DNA of 5,182 nucleotides from Acidobacteriota bacterium (GTDB lineage: Bacteria > Acidobacteriota > Thermoanaerobaculia > Multivoradales > JAHEKO01): positions 1 to 5,182 of the forward strand of contig JAPUJD010000234.1 of assembly GCA_027296385.1 (NCBI GenBank). The letters run 5' to 3'. Position 1 is the first letter of the stretch. Every line of letters begins with the position of its first letter. Below are positions 1 through 5,182 of this stretch, piece by piece. Under the pieces are notes generated by a model, which saw only the letters and a program-made list of their open reading frames with translations, did no database searches and had not been told where the DNA came from. Position numbers and translations under genes: made by a program.

Positions 1-315
1 AGTGCAGTAGCCACACTGGAGTCCGTGCTTCTCCCAGAAGCCTTCCTGCAGGGGATGGAGAGAGCCGTCCTGGGCCAGACCCTCGATCGTCTCGATCTCC
101 GCGCCGTCGGCCTGGACGGCGAACGCCGTGCAGCTCTTGACGGCGCGACCATTGAGAATCACCGTGCAGGCTCCACAGCTCGTCGTATCGCATCCGATGT
201 GGGTGCCCGTGAGACTCAGATCCTCGCGGATGAAATGCACGAGCAGCAGGCGCGCCTCGACCTCTTTCGACGTCTGCTCGCCGTTGACCGTGACCGTGAT
301 CTCGTGCCGGCTCAT
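1..315 (-). CDS. coxS: CO dehydrogenase-type molybdenum hydroxylase, small [2Fe-2S] subunit (CoxS), 3' part cut off by window edge
   Basis: This is the iron-sulfur subunit of an aerobic CO dehydrogenase/xanthine dehydrogenase-family enzyme. It passes electrons from the molybdenum site to the FAD subunit in a cytoplasmic or membrane-associated (LMS)2 complex. 105 codons are visible. The plant-ferredoxin-like [2Fe-2S] motif is complete, with C42, C47, C50 and C62 in GCDTTSCGACTV and SC. The second cluster domain begins at C101-G-Y-C104, where the window ends, so its last two cysteines lie outside. The usual family length is about 155-165 residues, so roughly one third is missing. The ATG at 315-313 is chosen because its A and TG form an ATGA overlap with the coxM stop and a near-perfect Shine-Dalgarno (AAAGGAGG) lies 6 nt upstream. 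The position after coxM predicts that coxL follows. Small subunits of nicotinate, isoquinoline or other hydroxylases look alike, so the substrate is not proven by this gene. Confidence 0.94.
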   Translation of the reverse strand, partial: MSRHEITVTVNGEQTSKEVEARLLLVHFIREDLSLTGTHIGCDTTSCGACTVILNGRAVKSCTAFAVQADGAEIETIEGLAQDGSLHPLQEGFWEKHGLQCGYCT

Positions 316-1184
316 GCGCTGCCTCCTTTCGCTCGCTCCACCGCCTTGCGCACTGCACGCTTGGTGAGGACGCGGGTGATGTCGCGCTTATAGTCGACCG
401 AGCCGCGAAGGTCGCCCGACGGATCGCACTGCGCCGCGGCGGCCTGGCCGGCGGCTTCGAGGACATCGTCGGTGAGCTCCTGCCCGGACAGAGCCGCTTC
501 GGCGTCTGACGCGCGCATCGGCACCGGGCTGACGTTGGTGAGACCGATCCGGACCGCCGAGCAGCGCTCGCCGTCGAGGGACAACTGAACCGCGACGGCG
601 GAGATTGCGTAGTCTCCAACCTTGCGCTCGAGCTTGACGTAAGCGCCGCCCGTGCCCTCGCCGGGTGTCGGAATGCGAATCTCGGTGAGGATCTCGCCCG
701 GCGCCAGCGCGTTCTCGAACAGGCCGATGAAAAAGTCGTCGACGGCGATGGAGCGCCGGCCCTCGGGTCCGTGCGCGACGAGCTCGGCCCCGTAGGCCAG
801 CATTGTCGCCGGATGGTCGTTGGCGGGGTCGGCGTGGGCGAGGTTGCCGCCGACCGTGGCGGCGTTGCGCACCAGCGGGTCGGCGATGACACGGCACGTG
901 TCGAGAAGGAGCGGGTAGCGTTTGACGATCTCGGACTCCTCGAGCGCCGATTCGCGAGTCAACGCGCCGATCGCCAGATGCCCATCCTCCTCGCGGATGT
1001 ACTGGAGGTCCTCGAGGCCGTTGATGTCGATGATCGTCTCAGGTTGCGCCAGGCGAAAGCGCATCGCCGGGATCAGGCTCTGGCCGCCGGCCAGGATCTT
1101 GGCGTCCTCTCCATGCTCGGTGAGCAAGGCGATCGCCTCGTCCAACGAAGTCGGAGCGTGATAGTCGAACTGCCCCGGAATCAT
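312..1184 (-). CDS. coxM: CO dehydrogenase-type molybdenum hydroxylase, medium FAD-binding subunit (CoxM)
   Basis: This is the flavoprotein subunit, which takes electrons from the CoxS clusters and hands them to the quinone/respiratory acceptor. The 290 residues match the normal family length (about 280-290). The N-terminal FAD_binding_5 domain shows both flavin-pyrophosphate loops: AGGQS at 32-36 and TVGGN at 110-114, the latter within the conserved ADPLVRNAATVGGN stretch, followed by HADPAND (117-123). The C-terminal CO_deh_flav_C domain covers about 175-285 and includes the usual GGAYVKLERKVGDYA segment (179-193) and an SVDYKRDITRVLTKRA tail segment (262-277). The ATG at 1184 has GGGAG 8 nt upstream and overlaps the coxE stop as ATGA. 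No in-frame start exists close upstream. Its own stop overlaps coxS in the same way. Gene order M then S is the order of form I CO dehydrogenases, but the family assignment (CoxM versus other FAD hydroxylase subunits) rests mainly on the coxD/coxE neighbours. Confidence 0.95.
   Translation of the reverse strand: MIPGQFDYHAPTSLDEAIALLTEHGEDAKILAGGQSLIPAMRFRLAQPETIIDINGLEDLQYIREEDGHLAIGALTRESALEESEIVKRYPLLLDTCRVIADPLVRNAATVGGNLAHADPANDHPATMLAYGAELVAHGPEGRRSIAVDDFFIGLFENALAPGEILTEIRIPTPGEGTGGAYVKLERKVGDYAISAVAVQLSLDGERCSAVRIGLTNVSPVPMRASDAEAALSGQELTDDVLEAAGQAAAAQCDPSGDLRGSVDYKRDITRVLTKRAVRKAVERAKGGSA
322..329 (-). promoter_or_regulatory. Strong ribosome binding site of coxS inside the coxM 3' end
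   Basis: On the minus strand the sequence AAAGGAGG, close to the ideal anti-16S complement, ends 6 nt before the coxS ATG. It also encodes part of the CoxM C-terminal KGGSA. It settles the coxS start and, with the ATGA overlap, suggests that ribosomes finishing coxM can restart on coxS, keeping the two subunits near equal amounts. Confidence 0.8.
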
Positions 1185-2452
1185 CGGTTCAGCTCCCGTG
1201 GATTCGTTGAGCCCAATGCGGCCATGGTCGACTTCCTTTCTGAGGTTCTGAGATTCGAACGACGGGTGCCTCGCGGCGCGGAGACGAAACCCCGCGCTCG
1301 CTCGGGCAGGCTCGCCAGATGACTGGCCAAGCCCTCCAGCGACCGGAGGTTGTGAACGGGGAGAAAATCATCGACGAACGGCAGCGCCGCTGCCATCCCC
1401 GCGACGATCGGCTCATAACGTCTCGATCCGAGCAGGGGGTTGAGCCAGACGAGGCGATGGCAGCGATCCCGGAGGAATCGCATTGCCCTCTTCAGCAGCT
1501 CCGAGTTTCCCCGGTCCCAGCCATCGCTGACGATTAGCACGACAGCCCCTCGTCGCAGGATCCGGCGACTCCAGACCCGATTGAACGCGTGCAGGCTCTC
1601 GCCGATCCGGGTTCCTCCCGACCAATCGAGAACCTCACGGCTCGCTTCGGTGAGCGCACGGTCGGCGTTGCGCAGCCGCAGGTGCGGCGTCACCCGGGTC
1701 AGCCGCGTCCCGAACACGAAGCTCTCCACGTCCCGCAGGCTGTGGCTGAGCGAGTAGAAGAGTTGCAGTACGAGCCGCGAATAGCGCTCCATCGAGCCGC
1801 TGATGTCGGCCAGCAGCACGACGGGCCGTTGCTTGACCTTGCGGCTGCGCCACGCCAGCTCGATCGCGGTCCCGCCGCGACGCGAGGCCCGGCGCAGGAC
1901 TCCGCGCAAGTCGAGTCGTTCTCCCCGCTGGCGGCACACCATGCGGCGTGTGCGCCGCTGGCTGACACGCCAGCGGGTCTGGGCGATCAGCCGTCTAACC
2001 TCATGCAGCTCCTCCTCGGTCATCGCACCGAAGTCCTTGTGCTGCAGGACCTCCAGGTCACTGTAGGCTCCAGACCTGTCGCTGAGCTCCACCTGCGGCT
2101 CGTGGGAGCCCGCTCGGGCGGTCGAGAAGCTCGTCAGGGACAGGTTGCGAGACGATCGCGGTCCATGGCGCAGCGCCAACGACGCCGGGCGGCGGCGCGC
2201 CCCCGCAATCTTGCCCGGCACGCGCCAGAACAGGTCGAAGAGGTGCGAGAAGAGATCGAGGTCCTCACACCGCGACACGAGCGTCGCGCGGGCGGCATGG
2301 AACACCTGGTCTCGTTCGCCTAGATCTATCCACTTCATGGCGCGCATGAAATCGACGGACTGGCCGACCGAGACGGCGAGCCCCGACCGGCGCAAGACCC
2401 TGACAAAAAGAACCAGGTTCTCGACGACAGGGCTCGGTGCCGCGCGGCTCAA
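1181..2452 (-). CDS. coxE: VWA-domain cofactor-maturation protein CoxE
   Basis: CoxE-family protein (VWA_CoxE, PF05762), cytoplasmic, 423 residues. In A. carboxidovorans CoxE is needed with CoxD and CoxF to complete the Cu-S-Mo centre of CO dehydrogenase. MoxR-type ATPases and VWA proteins usually act as pairs. A helical N-terminal region (1-80) is followed by a basic, low-complexity linker (about 80-125). An Arg-rich stretch (159-205) leads into the VWA domain (about 208-385). The metal-ion-dependent adhesion site is complete: D216-I-S218-G-S220, T281 in WSGGT, and D310 in VSDGWDRG. Family-typical segments FGTRLTRVTPHL (247-258) and YEPIVAGMAAALPFVDDF (346-363) are present. The start is TTG at 2452, with GGGGA 5 nt upstream, 8 bp after the coxD stop. 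The stop overlaps the coxM ATG. The tail from about residue 386 to 423 is beyond the usual family end and looks unconserved. Confidence 0.94.
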   Translation of the reverse strand: MSRAAPSPVVENLVLFVRVLRRSGLAVSVGQSVDFMRAMKWIDLGERDQVFHAARATLVSRCEDLDLFSHLFDLFWRVPGKIAGARRRPASLALRHGPRSSRNLSLTSFSTARAGSHEPQVELSDRSGAYSDLEVLQHKDFGAMTEEELHEVRRLIAQTRWRVSQRRTRRMVCRQRGERLDLRGVLRRASRRGGTAIELAWRSRKVKQRPVVLLADISGSMERYSRLVLQLFYSLSHSLRDVESFVFGTRLTRVTPHLRLRNADRALTEASREVLDWSGGTRIGESLHAFNRVWSRRILRRGAVVLIVSDGWDRGNSELLKRAMRFLRDRCHRLVWLNPLLGSRRYEPIVAGMAAALPFVDDFLPVHNLRSLEGLASHLASLPERARGFVSAPRGTRRSNLRTSERKSTMAALGSTNPRELNR

Positions 2453-2457
2453 GAAAT

Positions 2458-2463
2458 CCCCTA
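2458..2463 (-). promoter_or_regulatory. Ribosome binding site supporting the TTG start of coxE
   Basis: The minus strand reads AGGGGATTTC directly before the TTG codon. The purine run lies in the coxD stop codon and the 8-bp spacer at a good distance (about 5 nt) from the TTG. No ATG or GTG near the start of the conserved reading frame competes with it, so the rare TTG start is accepted on this basis. Confidence 0.6.
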
Positions 2464-3336
2464 TCCGCTGGCTCGTTCGAGGAGTTCCTCGACGAGGGGC
2501 CCGCGCACCGTGTCGATGTCATCCTGGTACTTGAGAAAGAAGCCGAGGGTCACCTCCACCGTAGCCGCGTCGAGAGTCTCCTTGTCGAGGTGGACCAGTG
2601 CTTGCGCCCAGTCGAGAGTCTCGGCAATACCGGGCAACTTGTACAGGTCTTGCTGGCGAATGGCCTGAATGAACGCGACGATCTGGCCGCTCAGGTGCTC
2701 TGAGAGCCCCGGCACCTTCCGGCGCACGATCTCGACCTCCTTGTCGAAAGAGGGATAGTCGATCCAGTGGTAGATGCAGCGGCGCTTCAGCGCGTCGTGG
2801 ATCTCGCGCGTGCGGTTCGACGTGATGATCACGATGGGCCGGTGCTCTGCCTCGAGAGTGCCCAGCTCGGGAACCGTGATCTGGAAGTCGGACAGGAGCT
2901 CGAGCAAGAAGCTCTCGAACTCTTCGTCGGCCCGGTCCAGCTCGTCGATGAGCAGCACCGCCGCTCGATCCCGACTGCGGTCGATCGCCTGGAGGAGTGG
3001 TCGTCGCAGGAGAAACTCCTCGGTGAAGATGTCTACCGTATCGGCCTCGCCGCCACCCTTGTGTGCCTGGATCGCCAGCAACTGGCGGGTGTAGTTCCAC
3101 TCGTAGACCGCCTGGCTCAGGTCGAGGCCCTCGTAGCATTGGAGCCGGATCAAGGGTGTGTCGAGCGCGCGACTCAGAACCTTGGCGACCTCGGTCTTGC
3201 CGACCCCGGGCTCACCCTCGAGAAACAGCGGCTTCTCCATGCGCAGCGCGAGGTGGAGGCTCGTGCTCAGGCCGACGTCGGCCAGATACTGGTGACGCTT
3301 CAGAACCTCAAAGGTCGTCTCGATCGATGAAAACAC
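2461..3336 (-). CDS. coxD: MoxR-family AAA+ ATPase CoxD, cofactor-maturation chaperone
   Basis: CoxD-type AAA+ ATPase of the MoxR group (AAA_5 domain). In A. carboxidovorans CoxD is a membrane-associated ATPase needed to sulfurate the Mo centre of CO dehydrogenase. It is thought to work with the VWA protein CoxE, encoded 8 bp downstream. Numbered from the GTG start chosen here (291 residues): Walker A GEPGVGKT at 41-48; Walker B VLLIDELDRAD at 127-137; sensor-1 region ITSNRTREIHDALKRR at 171-186, including the arginine pair, followed by CIYHWIDYPSFDKE, a signature of CoxD-like MoxR proteins; and a C-terminal helical lid domain from about 197. The GTG at 3336 is preferred because GGAGAG lies 7 nt upstream and the protein then begins just before the conserved N-terminal helix. 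ATG codons in frame at 3354 (weak ribosome site) and 3408 (none, and upstream of the predicted transcription start) are alternatives. The catalytic residues appear intact. Confidence 0.94.
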   Translation of the reverse strand: MFSSIETTFEVLKRHQYLADVGLSTSLHLALRMEKPLFLEGEPGVGKTEVAKVLSRALDTPLIRLQCYEGLDLSQAVYEWNYTRQLLAIQAHKGGGEADTVDIFTEEFLLRRPLLQAIDRSRDRAAVLLIDELDRADEEFESFLLELLSDFQITVPELGTLEAEHRPIVIITSNRTREIHDALKRRCIYHWIDYPSFDKEVEIVRRKVPGLSEHLSGQIVAFIQAIRQQDLYKLPGIAETLDWAQALVHLDKETLDAATVEVTLGFFLKYQDDIDTVRGPLVEELLERASG

Positions 3337-3394
3337 TCGAGTGCTCTCCGACATGCGCTCTACGAGCTCTCTTCTCGGGAAATACAGGAAAAGT

Positions 3395-3403
3395 ATTCTA
3401 CCA
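3395..3403 (-). promoter_or_regulatory. Putative extended -10 promoter element of the coxDEMS operon
   Basis: On the minus strand the sequence TGGTAGAAT fits the extended -10 pattern TGnTATAAT with one mismatch. It sits in an AT-richer patch of an otherwise GC-rich spacer. No good -35 hexamer is found 16-18 bp upstream, which extended -10 promoters tolerate. Transcription would start near 3388 and leave a leader of about 50 nt to the GTG start of coxD. No clear operator (for example a CRP-like TGTGA-N6-TCACA site) is seen in the spacer. Confidence 0.4.
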
Positions 3404-3437
3404 GACATCCGGTGCGGTCTCGGATAGGCTAGTTCGT

Positions 3438-3444
3438 AGGAGAG
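3438..3444 (+). promoter_or_regulatory. Ribosome binding site of the XdhC-family gene
   Basis: AGGAGAG ends 5 nt before the ATG at 3450 and decides the start. The open frame extends far upstream (to 3063) through the coxD region, but that upstream part is only antisense to coxD. Confidence 0.8.
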
Positions 3445-3449
3445 AATCG

Positions 3450-4454
3450 ATGAGCGACGGTGAAAGCGTGGTCACCCCGGCGGCGAGTTGGCTCGCCGAA
3501 GGCCGGAGAGTCGCGACCGCCACGGTCGTCAACACATGGCGCTCGGCGCCCCGCCCCGTCGGCAGTCAAATGGCGGTCAACGACTCGGGGCAGTTTGTCG
3601 GTTCGGTCTCGGGCGGCTGCGTCGAATCGACCGTCATCCAGGCTTGCCAGGACCTTCTCCGGAAGGGCGAGCCCCGCAGCCTCGAGTTTGGTGTCTCGAA
3701 CGAACGGGCGTGGGAGGTTGGACTCGCCTGCGGCGGTCAGATCGAGGTCTGGGTCGCAGAAGCGGAGCCGGCAGTGCTGGCGCGCCTGGCCCGAGTCCGT
3801 GGCGAACGGTCACCCGTGGCCGTGTTGATCGACCTGTCAACGGGCGCGCAGCGCGTGGTCGAGCCCGAAGACGCCTCGGAGCTCCCCAGTGAACTGCGCT
3901 CCGGGCTCGAGCAAGCTCTGAGAGACGACCAGAGCCGCGCGGTCGAGGACGGAGGCCGACGGTGGTTCCTTCACGTCTTCAATCCACCGGCCCGAATCGT
4001 GATCGTCGGTGCCGTGCACCTGGCACAGATTCTCGCTCCGCTGGCGAGCCTCTCCGGTTTCGAAGTAATCGTCGTCGATCCGCGAACGAGCTTCGCGAGC
4101 GCAGACCGGTTCCCGGGCGTCGCGTTGGATCTGCGCTGGCCAGGCGCGGCCTTTGCCGACATCGGCCTCGATCGGCGAACCGCCGTCGCCGCCTTGTCGC
4201 ACGATCCCAAGCTCGACGATCCCGCACTCGCGAGCGCCCTCGACAGCGACTGCTTCTACATCGGCGCGCTCGGGGGCAGAAAGAGCCGCGAGGGGCGTCG
4301 CGTGAGACTCGGCGAGCTGGGTATCGATGACGATCAGCTGGAGCGCATCCATGGCCCGATCGGTCTCGACATCGGCGCGCGGACGCCAGCCGAGATCGCG
4401 CTGGCGATCCTGGCCCAGATCATCGACCGGCTGCGCAAACCGGTGGCGTCCTGA
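3450..4454 (+). CDS. XdhC/CoxI/CoxF-family molybdoenzyme maturation factor
   Basis: 334-residue protein with the two-domain XdhC architecture. Known members bind molybdenum cofactor, promote its sulfuration and hand it to xanthine dehydrogenase-type apoenzymes. CoxF and CoxI of cox clusters belong to the same family. The N-terminal XdhC_CoxI domain (about 8-75) has the conserved VGSQMAV (37-43) and GSVSGGCVE (51-59) motifs, and a second conserved loop LACGGQIEV lies at 92-100. The C-terminal Rossmann domain (about 180-325) has IVIVGAVHLAQ (183-193), VVDPR (208-212), HDPKLDDPAL (251-260), GALGGRKS (272-279) and IHGPIGLDIGARTPAEIA (300-317). The glycine-rich loop reads GAVH rather than the GAGH seen in many relatives. 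The ATG is set by the AGGAGAG site 5 nt upstream. The gene is divergent from coxD across 113 bp, which points to service of the linked hydroxylase. Whether it is the functional CoxF, CoxI or a general XdhC cannot be settled here, so no symbol is given. Confidence 0.95.
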   Translation: MSDGESVVTPAASWLAEGRRVATATVVNTWRSAPRPVGSQMAVNDSGQFVGSVSGGCVESTVIQACQDLLRKGEPRSLEFGVSNERAWEVGLACGGQIEVWVAEAEPAVLARLARVRGERSPVAVLIDLSTGAQRVVEPEDASELPSELRSGLEQALRDDQSRAVEDGGRRWFLHVFNPPARIVIVGAVHLAQILAPLASLSGFEVIVVDPRTSFASADRFPGVALDLRWPGAAFADIGLDRRTAVAALSHDPKLDDPALASALDSDCFYIGALGGRKSREGRRVRLGELGIDDDQLERIHGPIGLDIGARTPAEIALAILAQIIDRLRKPVAS

Positions 4455-4605
4455 CCGGCGGTGGCTATTCCGAAGGGGTAATGCCTCCACGCTTGCAGCT
4501 GGGCGTTCCCCGAGGAGATCGATTCTTGACCTCGGTGGATCTGCGGCGGCCGGGGGGGCTATGACAGCACCGTTGTATGCTCGATCTCTCGTGGGTAAGG
4601 CATCC

Positions 4606-5028
4606 ATGGCCCATGTCAACGCCAGCCGGCTCGTTCTCTTCGACGGCATCTGCGGCCTCTGTGCGCGCACCGTCCGCTTCGTGCTGCGGCACGACCGAGA
4701 GGGCCGATTCGTCTACGCGCCGCTGCAAGGAGAGGTGGCGGCAGCCGTCCTCGCGCGGCACTCGCTCGCGTCCGATCTCGAGACGATGATCTACGTCGCC
4801 GACTTCGACAGTCCGACCGAGCGAGTGTTCTCCAAGTCAGACGCCATCCTCGCGATACTCGACGAACTGGGCGGACTGTGGAGCGTGGTCGCCATGATGC
4901 GCATCCTGCCGAGGGCGATCCGCGACACCGTCTACAGCCTCGTCGCCCGCTACCGCTATGCCTGGTTCGGACGCTTCGAGACCTGTCAGCTCCCAGCGCC
5001 CGAGCAAAGAGATCGGTTCCTTCCTTGA
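4606..5028 (+). CDS. DCC-family (DUF393) thiol-disulfide oxidoreductase-like protein
   Basis: 140-residue protein of the DCC family (PF04134, DUF393), which is predicted from its thioredoxin-like CxxC motif to handle thiol-disulfide exchange. No substrate is established. The family-defining motif FDGICGLC lies at 12-19, with C16 and C19 as the presumed redox pair, followed by VRFVLRHD (23-30) and FVYAPLQ (35-41). The middle part shows the usual KSDAILAILDELGG (77-90). The C-terminal signature WFGRFETCQLP (120-130), containing a third conserved cysteine C127, is followed by PE and RFL, so the protein is complete. No signal peptide is seen. The ATG at 4606 has AAGG 5 nt upstream and puts the conserved core close to the N terminus. 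An in-frame ATG at 4561 would add 15 unconserved residues. The gene follows the XdhC gene by 151 bp on the same strand, so co-transcription is possible but not evident. Confidence 0.93.
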   Translation: MAHVNASRLVLFDGICGLCARTVRFVLRHDREGRFVYAPLQGEVAAAVLARHSLASDLETMIYVADFDSPTERVFSKSDAILAILDELGGLWSVVAMMRILPRAIRDTVYSLVARYRYAWFGRFETCQLPAPEQRDRFLP

Positions 5029-5037
5029 CCGCGATGA

Positions 5038-5182
5038 GGGTGGCTGCAGGACGAGATCTAGCGCTCGGTCCGACTTGTCACCGACACCGGCATTCACGCC
5101 AGGCGATGGACCCGCCAACAGGCGATCGACTACTTCATCGAGATTACGGAGCGGCGTGGAGGTGATCGCGCGAACTGTTGCG
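5038..5182 (+). pseudogene. Probable DUF885-family gene remnant, disrupted by stop codons, running off the window
   Basis: One frame of the plus strand reads GWLQDEI, then a TAG stop (5059-5061), then RSVRLVTDTGIHARRW, TRQQAIDYF and about 15 further residues to the window end. This resembles an internal block of DUF885 proteins (PF05960, large secreted or cytoplasmic hydrolase-like proteins of about 600 residues), where LQxE, a Trp-Arg pair, RLVxDTGIH and RWTRQQAIDYF are conserved. The TAG stands where family members usually have TGG (Trp), a single-base change. A TGA lies at 5035-5037, no start codon or ribosome site is visible, and the DCC gene occupies the space where the first two thirds of such a gene should be. 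The similarity may move to another frame near 5155, which would add a frameshift. I infer a decaying fragment. The family call is from memory of motifs and not a search. Confidence 0.62.

Noticed and set aside
1589..2323. Long plus-strand open frame of 244 codons opposite coxE
   Set aside because: It is the antisense shadow of a GC-rich gene. Its product is rich in Arg, Ala and Gln with no known domain, while coxE on the other strand is clearly the real gene.
3402..3430. Possible sigma70 promoter for the XdhC gene (CAGACA, 17 bp, TAGGCT)
   Set aside because: Only 4 of 6 and 3 of 6 matches. Hexamers of this quality occur by chance in any sequence, so the promoter of this gene stays unassigned.
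3063..3449. Upstream extension of the XdhC reading frame
   Set aside because: It is antisense to coxD, carries no XdhC family motif, and the AGGAGAG site points to the ATG at 3450.
4427..4444. Inverted repeat ACCGG...CCGGT near the XdhC stop as a terminator
   Set aside because: The stem is only 5 bp, lies inside the coding region and has no T-run behind it.
4526..4581. TTGACC and TATGCT as a promoter for the DCC gene
   Set aside because: The two elements are 44 bp apart, far from the 16-18 bp needed.
4455..4605. Spacer between the XdhC and DCC genes, with a 27-codon frame from ATG 4481 whose TGA overlaps an ATG at 4561
   Set aside because: The purine run AAGGGG sits only 2 nt before the ATG, the peptide is basic and unrecognisable, and the 4561 ATG is not the best start for the DCC gene. 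No convincing promoter or terminator was found in the spacer.
3837..4670. Long minus-strand open frame of 277 codons opposite the XdhC gene and spacer
   Set aside because: No recognisable motif, and it overlaps a clearly conserved gene over most of its length, as expected from codon bias.

Overview
The window is GC-rich bacterial chromosome and is almost fully coding. Six genes are recognisable, one of them cut by the window edge, and a degraded gene remnant lies at the right end. The biased third codon positions, 4-bp ATGA overlaps and purine-rich ribosome binding sites are bacterial. I cannot name the phylum. The gene content (molybdenum hydroxylase subunits with CoxD/CoxE/XdhC maturation factors) occurs in aerobic Proteobacteria, Actinobacteria, Chloroflexi and many uncultured soil and marine lineages.

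Left part, minus strand (positions 3336 down to 1): a compact operon read coxD -> coxE -> coxM -> coxS, continuing off the left edge. CoxM (FAD subunit) and CoxS (two [2Fe-2S] clusters) are the electron-transfer subunits of an aerobic CO dehydrogenase-type molybdenum hydroxylase. The large Mo subunit (CoxL) is not in the window and is expected just beyond position 1. CoxD (MoxR-type AAA+ ATPase) and CoxE (VWA-domain protein) are partners that, in the studied CO dehydrogenase of Afipia (Oligotropha) carboxidovorans, help build the active-site metal cluster. The junctions are tight: 8 bp between coxD and coxE, and ATGA overlaps for coxE/coxM and coxM/coxS. This implies one co-transcribed, translationally coupled unit. 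Here the maturation genes precede the structural genes, unlike the classic coxMSLDEFG order.

Middle, positions about 3337-3449: a short divergent intergenic region with an AT-richer core. It carries a good extended -10 element for the cox operon and a strong ribosome binding site for the rightward gene.

Right part, plus strand: an XdhC/CoxI/CoxF-family molybdoenzyme maturation factor (3450-4454), then a DCC-family (DUF393) thiol-disulfide oxidoreductase-like protein (4606-5028). At 5038-5182 is a short stretch that reads as an internal piece of a DUF885-family protein but is broken by stop codons. It is probably a pseudogene remnant.

Together the window looks like one side of a CO dehydrogenase-like locus. 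The flavin and iron-sulfur subunits are made with their ATPase/VWA chaperone pair, and the XdhC-type cofactor factor is expressed divergently from the shared spacer. The true substrate of the enzyme cannot be decided without the large subunit. No RNA gene, CRISPR array, insertion sequence or phage gene was seen, and no clearly new system is evident.
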